Made by a program: the position numbers and the translations under genes. From the NCBI GenBank assembly GCA_021203115.1, contig JAJQBV010000178.1, positions 1 through 11,109 of the forward strand: a DNA stretch of 11,109 nt. The letters run 5' to 3'. A model generated the notes under the pieces. It saw only the letters and a program-made list of their open reading frames with translations, did no database searches and was not told where the DNA came from. This stretch comes from Clostridiales bacterium (GTDB lineage Bacteria > Bacillota > Clostridia > Lachnospirales > Lachnospiraceae). Positions within the stretch are counted from its first letter, which is position 1; each line of letters opens with the position of its first letter. Shown here piece by piece: positions 1 through 6,550 of the stretch.

Positions 1-49
1 TTTTTTTGACTTTATTCCAAAATTTATAGTCATTTTTTTTATTTTTCAT
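1..49 (-). CDS. Sugar ABC transporter permease, N-terminal 16 codons only (runs off window)
   Basis: A minus-strand ATG at 47-49 opens a frame that stays open to the window edge and reads MKNKKNDYKFWNKVKK. A GGAGGG Shine-Dalgarno lies 8 nt upstream, overlapping the last codons and the TAA of the ATPase gene. This is the arrangement expected for a translationally coupled next gene. A short, Lys-rich cytoplasmic start followed by membrane helices is usual for RbsC/MglC-type permeases, and a permease is the component still missing from the binding protein-ATPase pair upstream. No membrane segment is visible in this fragment, so the identity rests on gene order. The start is A/T-rich with runs of A. 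Confidence 0.7.
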   Translation of the reverse strand, partial: MKNKKNDYKFWNKVKK

Positions 50-53
50 TTCT

Positions 54-1580
54 TTAACCCTCCGCTTCTTTTGGTCCGCCAGTCGATGCCATATCAAGAT
101 TAAGTTCCTGGCTAAACTGATCCTTTGTCAGTTCTCCCGCAAGGCATCTCTCGCCGAAAACCACGATACGGTCTGACATACCGAGCAGCTCCTCCATATC
201 AGATGTTATCATGACAACGCACTTCCCGTCCTCACACATCTGGTTCATCAGTTCATATATCTCATATTTTGCACCGACATCAATACCGCGGGTCGGCTCA
301 TCGAAGATTACGATCTCGGATTCTGTCGCCAATGCATTTCCCACAACCACCTTCTGCTGATTGCCGCCGGAGAGTGTCATTACCTTTGTCTTATCAAGGT
401 TCGGCGCCTTGATCCGCATCGCTTTCCCGTAATAATCGGCGATCTCTGCCTCTTTCTTTCGGTTGATAAATCCGCCCTTCGATATCTTGCCGAGAATATT
501 GTAAACGATATTCCACGATATCGTTTCCGAGAGGAAACATCCTTCCCTCTTTCTGTCCTCCGGAATCAGGCAGACGCCGTACTTATGCATCGCCTCATTC
601 GGAGTCTTGATGTTTGCCAGTTCGCCATTTATATAAACCTCGCCCCACTGTTTTTTCTCCGCACCGTACACGACCTTCATAATCTCGGTACGTCCGGCGC
701 CGACCAGACCGGACACCCCGAGAATCTCGCCCTTGTGGGCTTTGAATGAGATATTTTTTACACCGTTTCCGGTCAGATTCTTAAGCTCCAGTGCCACATC
801 ACCGATTTCGGCATGACGCTCCGGGAACGTTGCCGTCATCTCACGGCCGACCATATACTTGATCAGCTCCGCCCGGTTGGTCTCCTTTGTCATGAGCGTC
901 GTGATATACTCTCCGTCGCGGAGAATGGATACCCGGTCGGTCAGTTCAAACACCTCGTCAAGTCTGTGAGAGATAAAAATGATCGCTACGCCCTTATCCC
1001 TCAGTTGGTTTACAATCCGGAAGAGGATCTCAACCTCAGCCACGGAGAGCGGCGCAGTCGGCTCGTCCAGAATCAGCACCTTACATTCTTTTGAAACGGA
1101 TTTTGCAATCTCAACGATCTGCATGTGTCCGGGCGTGAGATCACGCACCAGCGTGGATGGATTAATGTCTACCCCGAAATCATCAAAGATCTTCTGCGCG
1201 ATCTCGTTCATTTTCTTCTGATTGACAAATTTGCCGATCTTTTCTCCGTAGCAAATATTTTCTGCCGCGGACAGGATATCAATCAGATTAAATTCCTGAT
1301 ATATACACTCAATCCCATGGGATCTCGCAATCGCCGGTGTCATCGCTTCATAGGTCTTGCCGTCGATCGTGATGGTTCCGCCATCCGGCGCGTGCGCGCC
1401 TGTGATCGTCTTGATGAATGTGGACTTTCCGGCTCCGTTCTCACCGATCAGCGCGTGAACCTCACCGGGATAAAAATCTATGGAGACATTGTTCAGAGCT
1501 ACCACACCGGGAAATACCTTGCGGATTCCCTTCAGGGACAAGATCGGTTTTTCATTTTTTAAAGCTTTTTTCTCACTCAT
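54..1580 (-). CDS. Sugar ABC transporter ATP-binding protein (MglA/RbsA/XylG type, two ABC domains)
   Basis: Cytoplasmic ATPase that powers uptake of a sugar-like solute through the permease encoded next. At 508 aa it has the usual length of the fused double-ABC family. N-terminal domain: Walker A GENGAGKST (46-54), Q-loop Q95, Walker B VLILDE (168-173) and switch His205. C-terminal domain: the degenerate GLVGAGRTE (291-299) typical of this family, signature LSGGNQ (403-408) and Walker B IVIFDE (423-428); the switch His is replaced by Ser460. The first domain's signature is LTPGH (148-152) rather than the common LSxGQ, which is unusual. The ATG has a G-rich site (AGGGGG) 6 nt upstream. The gene lies 111 bp after the binding-protein gene, behind a stem-loop, and its end carries the ribosome site of the permease. 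The family is certain; the substrate is unknown, so no symbol is given. Confidence 0.97.
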   Translation of the reverse strand: MSEKKALKNEKPILSLKGIRKVFPGVVALNNVSIDFYPGEVHALIGENGAGKSTFIKTITGAHAPDGGTITIDGKTYEAMTPAIARSHGIECIYQEFNLIDILSAAENICYGEKIGKFVNQKKMNEIAQKIFDDFGVDINPSTLVRDLTPGHMQIVEIAKSVSKECKVLILDEPTAPLSVAEVEILFRIVNQLRDKGVAIIFISHRLDEVFELTDRVSILRDGEYITTLMTKETNRAELIKYMVGREMTATFPERHAEIGDVALELKNLTGNGVKNISFKAHKGEILGVSGLVGAGRTEIMKVVYGAEKKQWGEVYINGELANIKTPNEAMHKYGVCLIPEDRKREGCFLSETISWNIVYNILGKISKGGFINRKKEAEIADYYGKAMRIKAPNLDKTKVMTLSGGNQQKVVVGNALATESEIVIFDEPTRGIDVGAKYEIYELMNQMCEDGKCVVMITSDMEELLGMSDRIVVFGERCLAGELTKDQFSQELNLDMASTGGPKEAEG

Positions 1581-1612
1581 AAAAAACCCCCTGTTCTAAA
1601 TGATAATAATCC

Positions 1613-1656
1613 GAAAATAAAATGCGGCGGAGCGGAACACTCTCCGCGCCGCCGCA
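1613..1656 (-). terminator. Intercistronic stem-loop with T-tract between binding-protein and ATPase genes
   Basis: The arms 1623-1636 and 1643-1656 pair over 14 bp with one mismatch and a 6-nt loop, and are very GC-rich (GCGGCGG). On the minus strand the stem is followed directly by TTTTATTTTC. It therefore looks like an intrinsic terminator or attenuator placed just after the binding-protein gene. In sugar ABC operons such hairpins commonly let part of the transcripts end here and protect the upstream mRNA, giving more binding protein than ATPase and permease. No separate promoter for the ATPase was recognised in this 111-bp gap, so read-through is expected. Confidence 0.72.
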
Positions 1657-1691
1657 CGATCAAACTTTACTCACATATTATATGTCAGTAA

Positions 1692-2957
1692 TTACTCATA
1701 TAATGCCGATCCGACTTCATACTCCTCGCACGGATTTGCATCACCCTGCACCCAGCTATAAGAGTACCCATAAATATTTGTCGCGGAAATGTCATCATAG
1801 TAGGCATCTCCGAACGTCCATGTGTAATCCTCTGTGCAGCCTGTCACACCAAGAAGGATTGCCGCAAGCTTGCTTCCTGTCGGGGAGAAGCTCTGGCCGT
1901 CATCAACCGTGGTGGAGAATCCGGACTCCGCGAACTCCTCGATTTCCTCTTCTGTAGCCGTGCCGCCGTAGGTAGAATAACCCTTGATTGCATTCGCGGA
2001 AGCATCAGCCAGTATATCATCATACATGGAGAGGAATGTTCCGTCCTCAGCATAGCACGGGATTACGCAGAAGTCCGCAAGGTCAAGCCCGTTGTCCGCC
2101 GCATAGGTCTCAATGTAGGAAGCAATGCCCATCGCCTCATCCGGCTCGTAAGCGATAAATACACGGCAGTCAGGGTTGGCAGCCAACACGGAAAGTGCAT
2201 TGTTGTAAGCGTCCGTCTGAGCGGAATCACCGTAAGACTGTGTGGAAGAAACAACCGTAAACATATCGGAAGCCTCCGCAGTGCCGTACATCGCGTTGGA
2301 ACGGTAGACGCCGTCCTGAATGTCATAGTATGTATCCAGAGCGATCGCATAGGTGCCATCCTCAAGGGTCGGGATATCGCCGCCCTCTGCAACACGGTTC
2401 GTTACCCAGTCCTCAGCCGCCTGAACAGCCGCCATACCGGTGATGGAGTAAGCTGTCGCGATATAACCCGCGATCGTGTATCCATCCGGCTCAGCTCCAA
2501 GGAAGCAAACCGCAATACCCGCTTCCGTCGCCTCGTTGCAGGCATCCTCAATCGCCGCCTGATCCGATGTCGCGATCATCAGGCAGCCTACGTTTCCGGC
2601 TGCAATCGCGTCTTCAATCAGCTGAACCTCAGATGAAGTGCTGGCATCTTTCGTAACATAAGTGAATCCATACTTCTCCATCACATAACCCATGGAGTCC
2701 GCATGTACCAGAAGTCCGGGAACACCTGTCGTCGGCAGGATTGCCCACACCTCATACTGCTCGTTCCATGTGAAATCCGTCGTCGTTGCTTCGGCATCTG
2801 CCTCCTCAGTCTCAGCTGCTTCCGTCTCCTCGGCTGCGCTGGTCTCAGTCTCTTCAGCAGTGTCTGTCGTCGTGGAAGTTGAAGTGCTTCCGCATGCTGC
2901 CAGTGAGAAAACCATCGCTCCCGCAAGAACCAGTGATACAATTTTCTTTGCTTTCAT
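1692..2957 (-). CDS. Sugar ABC transporter substrate-binding lipoprotein (periplasmic-binding-protein type 1 family)
   Basis: Surface lipoprotein that captures a sugar or sugar-like ligand for the adjacent importer. The start chosen is the ATG at 2955-2957, preceded by AAGGAGGACAAC, an excellent ribosome site; the frame stays open upstream, but only to a TTG without one. The 421-aa product has a Lys-rich start, a hydrophobic segment and the lipobox LAAC with Cys22. A low-complexity linker of Ser, Thr, Glu and Ala (about 23-61) follows, then a two-lobed domain to the C terminus. Within the domain, the stretches around ATSDQAAIEDACNEA and FIAYEPDEAMGIASYIE resemble the ligand-lobe and hinge segments of RbsB/MglB-like proteins. 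It is longer than classical RbsB (about 300 aa), partly because of the linker. It is first in an operon with the ATPase and permease. The ligand cannot be read from sequence; many Tyr and Trp residues fit sugar stacking. Confidence 0.95.
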   Translation of the reverse strand: MKAKKIVSLVLAGAMVFSLAACGSTSTSTTTDTAEETETSAAEETEAAETEEADAEATTTDFTWNEQYEVWAILPTTGVPGLLVHADSMGYVMEKYGFTYVTKDASTSSEVQLIEDAIAAGNVGCLMIATSDQAAIEDACNEATEAGIAVCFLGAEPDGYTIAGYIATAYSITGMAAVQAAEDWVTNRVAEGGDIPTLEDGTYAIALDTYYDIQDGVYRSNAMYGTAEASDMFTVVSSTQSYGDSAQTDAYNNALSVLAANPDCRVFIAYEPDEAMGIASYIETYAADNGLDLADFCVIPCYAEDGTFLSMYDDILADASANAIKGYSTYGGTATEEEIEEFAESGFSTTVDDGQSFSPTGSKLAAILLGVTGCTEDYTWTFGDAYYDDISATNIYGYSYSWVQGDANPCEEYEVGSALYE

Positions 2958-2990
2958 GTTGTCCTCCTTTTTATAAAATGTATTGATTTC

Positions 2991-3044
2991 GCAGTCCGTT
3001 TCCTGCGACTGCCATTCGATCCGGTCCAACACGACAGGCCGGAT
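2991..3044 (-). other. Two inverted repeats in the leader of the sugar importer operon
   Basis: Two separate 6-bp inverted repeats lie between the candidate promoter and the binding-protein start. One is GCAGTC-N10-GACTGC (2991-3012). The other is ATCCGG-N14-CCGGAT (3019-3044). Neither is followed by a T-run, so they do not look like terminators. They could be mRNA hairpins in the 5' leader, or the second could be a dyad operator for a sugar regulator. No known riboswitch was recognised. Short arms make chance occurrence possible. Confidence 0.3.
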
Positions 3045-3051
3045 TGAACTG

Positions 3052-3132
3052 TTACCATTCTATTTCATAAAAAGCAAGATGCAAACGCTCTTTTTTGTGA
3101 AAAAACATCCTTTTTTTTAGATTGTACAACAT
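3052..3132 (-). CDS. Possible small ORF (26 aa) upstream of the substrate-binding protein gene
   Basis: On the minus strand an AGGAGG lies exactly 7 nt before an ATG (3130-3132), followed by 26 sense codons and TAA (3052-3054). The predicted peptide begins MLYNLKKRMFFHKKER and ends YEIEW. It is strongly basic in the first two thirds and has several aromatic residues. It matches no family I recognise. It ends 94 bp before the binding-protein start, and its 3' half overlaps the candidate promoter and cre-like site of that gene, so both can be true only if transcription also starts further upstream. It could be a leader peptide, an independent microprotein or an accident of A-rich sequence next to a purine run. 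Only the ribosome site and the open frame support it. Confidence 0.25.
   Translation of the reverse strand: MLYNLKKRMFFHKKERLHLAFYEIEW
3057..3084 (-). promoter_or_regulatory. Candidate sigma-A promoter of the sugar ABC operon
   Basis: On the minus strand, TTGCAT (3079-3084) and TAGAAT (3057-3062) are separated by 16 nt. The -10 matches consensus at 5 of 6 positions and the -35 at only 3 of 6. Transcription would start near 3050 and give a leader of about 90 nt containing both inverted repeats. The weak -35 fits a regulated promoter. An upstream promoter serving the small ORF is not excluded. Confidence 0.35.
3079..3092. promoter_or_regulatory. cre-like site (candidate CcpA operator)
   Basis: The plus strand reads ATGCAAACGCTCTT, which fits the loose catabolite-responsive-element pattern WTGNAANCGNWNNCW except for the final C. 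Against the stricter TGWAARCGYTWNCW (read 3080-3093) it matches 11 of 14. It covers the candidate -35 of the sugar importer operon, where CcpA binding would repress transcription when preferred sugars are present. This is logical for a sugar ABC system in a Firmicute, but it is inferred from one pattern match. Confidence 0.35.
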
Positions 3133-3184
3133 AAACCCGCCTCCTGCGGCATAAGATAGCGTAACGTTAAAAAAGGATTGTCCC

Positions 3185-5023
3185 TTGAAGCACACTCATC
3201 TTAGAAAATGCCTTATCCCTGCACTTGCTGCCGTTTTTCTGGTCTGCATGCTGGCATTTGCTGTCTGCCGCAGGACAGTTTCAGATTTTTTTTCGAACAA
3301 TTCCGCCGATTCCGGCACGGATTTTAATCCAACGCTCACCCTTTCCGAAGACGAATCCTTCCGCGCTTACATCGACGCTCTGTTCTGTGAGGAGATTGCC
3401 GCCAGCCCCCTTTCGCTTCACTATACATTAAAGTCGCCCAAGGACTACGGCATCACTTCATACAGCACCGATCTCGGCAGCTATTCTGCGGAAAACCTGT
3501 CCGTCTCAGCCGCCCTTGCGGAATCCGTCATTTCTGCTCTGCGGGAATATGACGCAGACATGCTCTTCGTCGAAAACCGCCTCACCCGCGACGTTCTTCT
3601 TGATTCGCTTGAAAACACGGTCGCCGCCGCTTCCTTTCCTTATTATGAGGAACCGCTCCTCCCTTCCACCGGCGTTCAGTCGGAGCTTCCCATCCTTCTG
3701 GCAGAATATACTTTTGAAAGCAGGCAGGATGTTGTCGATTATCTTGAAATACTCACAGGGATCCCCGCGTATTTTGACAGCATCTGCACCTATGAGGCAG
3801 AAAAACAGGCTCGCGGTCTCTTTATGTCTGATTTTTCTGCTGAAGCGATTATCGCCCAGTATGAAGCATTTGCCGCCTCAGCGGAGGAAAATTATTTAAT
3901 CTATACGTTTGAAGAAAAGATAGAAAGTCTGACGGATCTGACCGTCGCAGACCGGGCCGCCTTCAATCAGCAGAATCAGGCAATCGTGACAGAGAAAGTG
4001 CTTCCCGCTTTTTTGCAGATCGCGGATACGCTGCGGGAGCTGAACAACGGTAACGCATCCACGAGCAGTACCGCCGCCGGGAAGGACAGCTATGGCCTGT
4101 GCGAGCTTCCCCTTGGCAGCGAATACTACGCTTTTCTCGTCAGGCAGGCCACCGGCAGCTCTGACGGCATCGCAGCTCTGCAAAACCGGGTGGAAGAGCA
4201 GCGCGCCGCCGACCTTCTCGCAATCGCAGCGCTTCTGGAAGAATACCCGTTGCTGGAGACAGATTCCCTGTCCGCCGCGGCGCCCTGTGAGACGCCGGAA
4301 GAAATGCTGGAATTACTGAAAAATGCGATCCGGGCGGACTTCCCTTCCGTGGACAACTGCAGCTATACCGTCAAATATGTGGACGCCGCGATGGAGGATT
4401 TCCTCGCCCCGGCTTTCTATCTGACCGCTCCTCTGGACGATTATACACAGAACTCCATTTACATCAACAGCGGCAACGGATACACCGGCATTCGGCTCTT
4501 TACGACACTGGCCCACGAGGGATATCCGGGGCACCTGTATCAGAACGCCTTCTTTTGCAGCACCGATCCCGCACCCGTCCGGGCGCTGCTCGGACCGGCC
4601 GGATACTCCGAGGGATGGGCGACCTATGTGGAAATGCTCTCCTATCACTATGCCGGTCTTCCGGACGAAACTGCGGAATTTCTGGCGCTGGAACAGTCCG
4701 TCATCCTGAGCCTCTACGCCACGGCGAATTTCGGCATCCATGCGGACGGCTGGTCCTTTGCGGAAACACTGGATTTTTTCTCGGATTACGGATTTTCCGA
4801 CGAAGAGACGATACGGGAAATTTTTGAATTGATCGCGGGAGAACCCGCCCACTATCTGAAGTATTATATCGGATACATAGAATTTCTGAGCTTAAAAGAA
4901 TATGCCCGGGAGATCGGCGGTACGGATTACTCCGATCTCGCCTTCCACCGGGCGGTGCTGGAAATGGGACCTGCGCCCTTCACAGTGCTGCGGGAATATC
5001 TGCCCGCATATTTTCTCGAATAA
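3185..5023 (+). CDS. DUF885 family membrane-anchored metallopeptidase-like protein
   Basis: A 612-aa protein of the DUF885 family, which has the features of zinc metallopeptidases; its substrate is unknown. The start is a TTG with AAAGGA 7 nt upstream. It is preferred because it keeps a complete export signal: basic residues K2, R7 and K8, then a hydrophobic segment at about 9-28. The next in-frame Met (residue 22) would destroy that signal. There is no proper lipobox (FAVC), so an uncleaved membrane anchor with the body outside the cell is likely. The family signature HEGYPGH lies at 444-450 (H444, E445, H450), and EGWATYVE begins at E476, giving the expected H, E, H and downstream E metal and catalytic set. 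The protein looks intact. It diverges from the sugar importer and converges on the MATE gene, so it is probably monocistronic; I could not identify a convincing promoter in the 50-100 bp upstream. Confidence 0.93.
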   Translation: MKHTHLRKCLIPALAAVFLVCMLAFAVCRRTVSDFFSNNSADSGTDFNPTLTLSEDESFRAYIDALFCEEIAASPLSLHYTLKSPKDYGITSYSTDLGSYSAENLSVSAALAESVISALREYDADMLFVENRLTRDVLLDSLENTVAAASFPYYEEPLLPSTGVQSELPILLAEYTFESRQDVVDYLEILTGIPAYFDSICTYEAEKQARGLFMSDFSAEAIIAQYEAFAASAEENYLIYTFEEKIESLTDLTVADRAAFNQQNQAIVTEKVLPAFLQIADTLRELNNGNASTSSTAAGKDSYGLCELPLGSEYYAFLVRQATGSSDGIAALQNRVEEQRAADLLAIAALLEEYPLLETDSLSAAAPCETPEEMLELLKNAIRADFPSVDNCSYTVKYVDAAMEDFLAPAFYLTAPLDDYTQNSIYINSGNGYTGIRLFTTLAHEGYPGHLYQNAFFCSTDPAPVRALLGPAGYSEGWATYVEMLSYHYAGLPDETAEFLALEQSVILSLYATANFGIHADGWSFAETLDFFSDYGFSDEETIREIFELIAGEPAHYLKYYIGYIEFLSLKEYAREIGGTDYSDLAFHRAVLEMGPAPFTVLREYLPAYFLE

Positions 5024-5065
5024 AATACCACATTCCGGTTGCAGCGAAAAATTTTCTCACCCCGG

Positions 5066-6406
5066 TCACACCATATACTTCCTCTCCAGCCGCCGCACGA
5101 CAATAAGAAACATCGGTACGACCACACAGACCGCGAACGCCCATGCCAGCGGGCTTGTATAGCAGACGGCATGATACCCTGTCAACGGAATAAAAACCAG
5201 CGCCATCAATCCCCGCGCCACGAGCTCACTGCAGCCGGCCAGCATGGCAGCGGCACTGTAACCGAGGCCCTGGATCGCCATCCGCGTGCAGTTTAAAATG
5301 GCGAGAAGCCAGAAGAAAATCCCTGATACGGTGAGCAGCTGCTGCACATACCCCAGCACCTCTGTCTCAGCGGCTGAGACAAAGAGCAGTGCAATCTTCG
5401 AGCCGGCAAAAATCAGAACCAGTCCGATCCCTGCGCTATAGATAAGGGCAATCCCCACGCTGCAGAGCACGCCCTGACGAATCCGCTTGAACTGCCGCGC
5501 GCCGAGATTCTGCCCGCCGAATGTGGATCCCGCCGTGGCAAACGCGTCAAAGGGACACATGGCGAGCTGCTGCACCTTGAGCGCCGATGTGTAAGCGGAC
5601 ACATAGACGGTTCCCAGCGTATTAACCGCGTTCTGCAGAATGATACTCCCGATCGCGGTGATGGAAAACTGCAGACCCATGGGAACACCCATTTTGACCA
5701 GCGTTCCGATGTAACCCGCGCGAAACGTCCTCTCCTCCCGGTCGCACTTCAGGATATCATATTGTTTTATCATAAAGATCAGACACAGAATGCCGCTGAC
5801 CGCCTGTGCTGCGATCGTCGCGATCGCCGCCCCGGCCACGCCCATCTGAAAGAATATAATAAACGTCAGATCCAATACGATATTCAGCACCGTAGAAAGC
5901 ACCAGAAAATAAAACGGTGTTTTCGAATCCCCGAGTGCGCGGATGATCGAAGCCGTCGCATTGTACAGTATCGTAAACGGCAGCCCCAGGAAAATTATAA
6001 AAAGATAGCTGTACGACTGATCGAAAATATCCGTCGGCGTACTCATCCATGTCAGGATATCATCGCACAGGAGACAGGTAGCCACCGTCAGACCCGCCGC
6101 GATAATCAGACACAGATATACCGCATTCATCACATATTTTCGCATCTCCGAATAATCTTTTGCTCCGAAGCGCTGCGCCACCGGCACGCCGATTCCGGTA
6201 CATGTCCCGGCACAAAATCCTATGATCAGAAACATGATCGAATTGGTCGCGCCCACCGCCGTCAGCGATAAAAGCCCCAGATAGCGCCCTACAATGATCG
6301 TGTCGACCAGATTATACAGCTGCTGGAACAGGTTTCCGAAAACCAACGGCACGGAAAACTGCCAGATCAGACGCAGCGGATTGCCTGTCGTCATATCCTT
6401 TGTCAT
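5066..6406 (-). CDS. MATE family multidrug/Na+ efflux transporter
   Basis: Inner-membrane exporter of the multidrug and toxic compound extrusion family (NorM/DinF-like clostridial group), which exchanges cations for organic solutes. At 446 aa it has the usual length, with about twelve hydrophobic segments in two similar halves. Typical features are the N-terminal stretch around GNPLRLIWQFSVPLVFGN, the QQLYNLVDTIIVGRYLG segment after helix 1, and GGQNLGARQFKRIRQG in the second half, the counterpart of VAQRFGAKDYSEMRKYV in the first. The ATG at 6404-6406 has GGGAG about 7 nt upstream; a second Met at residue 5 lacks a better site. It stands alone between its own candidate promoter and the convergent DUF885 gene, 42 bp away, where I see no clear terminator. 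The compound exported cannot be predicted. Confidence 0.95.
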   Translation of the reverse strand: MTKDMTTGNPLRLIWQFSVPLVFGNLFQQLYNLVDTIIVGRYLGLLSLTAVGATNSIMFLIIGFCAGTCTGIGVPVAQRFGAKDYSEMRKYVMNAVYLCLIIAAGLTVATCLLCDDILTWMSTPTDIFDQSYSYLFIIFLGLPFTILYNATASIIRALGDSKTPFYFLVLSTVLNIVLDLTFIIFFQMGVAGAAIATIAAQAVSGILCLIFMIKQYDILKCDREERTFRAGYIGTLVKMGVPMGLQFSITAIGSIILQNAVNTLGTVYVSAYTSALKVQQLAMCPFDAFATAGSTFGGQNLGARQFKRIRQGVLCSVGIALIYSAGIGLVLIFAGSKIALLFVSAAETEVLGYVQQLLTVSGIFFWLLAILNCTRMAIQGLGYSAAAMLAGCSELVARGLMALVFIPLTGYHAVCYTSPLAWAFAVCVVVPMFLIVVRRLERKYMV

Positions 6407-6440
6407 AAGAAACTCCCTCTGTCAACAGTCAAAAATGATA

Positions 6441-6475
6441 TTTCTACTATAGGGAAGTAGGAAAAACAATTTCAA
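6441..6475 (-). promoter_or_regulatory. Candidate promoter of the MATE gene with overlapping inverted repeat
   Basis: On the minus strand TTGAAA (6470-6475) and TATAGT (6446-6451) are 18 nt apart. Transcription would start near 6439, leaving a short leader before the MATE ATG. An imperfect inverted repeat, TTTCTACT (6441-6448) with AGTAGGAAA (6456-6464), covers the -10, a position typical for a repressor operator. The -35 lies inside the stem of the preceding terminator. Evidence is pattern-based only. Confidence 0.4.
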
Positions 6476-6504
6476 CGGGGACAATAAAAGTCCCCTTATG
6501 AAAT
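6462..6504 (-). terminator. Intrinsic terminator of the rsmI operon (apparently bidirectional)
   Basis: The core stem GGGGAC (6477-6482) pairs with GTCCCC (6490-6495) around a 7-nt A-rich loop. It is extended by ATTTCA (6469-6474, overlapping nothing else in the core) with TGAAAT (6499-6504) across a small internal loop. On the minus strand the stem is followed by a run of five T (complement of 6462-6466), as needed downstream of rsmI. On the plus strand a five-T run also follows (6506-6510), so it could stop transcription from both sides, although no plus-strand gene is close by. Confidence 0.68.
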
Positions 6505-6550
6505 GTTTTTCGTACTCCCACACATATTTCTTAGAAGGCATTACAATCCG

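Noticed and set aside
2955..3032. Upstream 25-codon extension of the binding-protein gene starting at a TTG (3032)
   Set aside because: No ribosome site at the TTG and the extension would bury the signal peptide; the ATG at 2957 has AAGGAGG and begins a standard lipoprotein signal.
3162..3169. TAACGTTA palindrome just before the DUF885 ribosome site, considered as a cre site
   Set aside because: Around its central CG it lacks the conserved TG, A and C positions of cre; an 8-bp AT-rich palindrome is weak evidence on its own.
5024..5065. Convergent terminator between DUF885 and MATE
   Set aside because: Only 4-bp CCGG arms and a GAAAA/TTTTC stretch without a GC-rich stem plus T-run; not strong enough to call.
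5762..6271. Long plus-strand open frame antisense to the MATE gene
   Set aside because: Composition is that of a reversed membrane-protein frame (rich in Arg, His, Gln), with no ribosome site; the minus-strand MATE protein is unmistakable.
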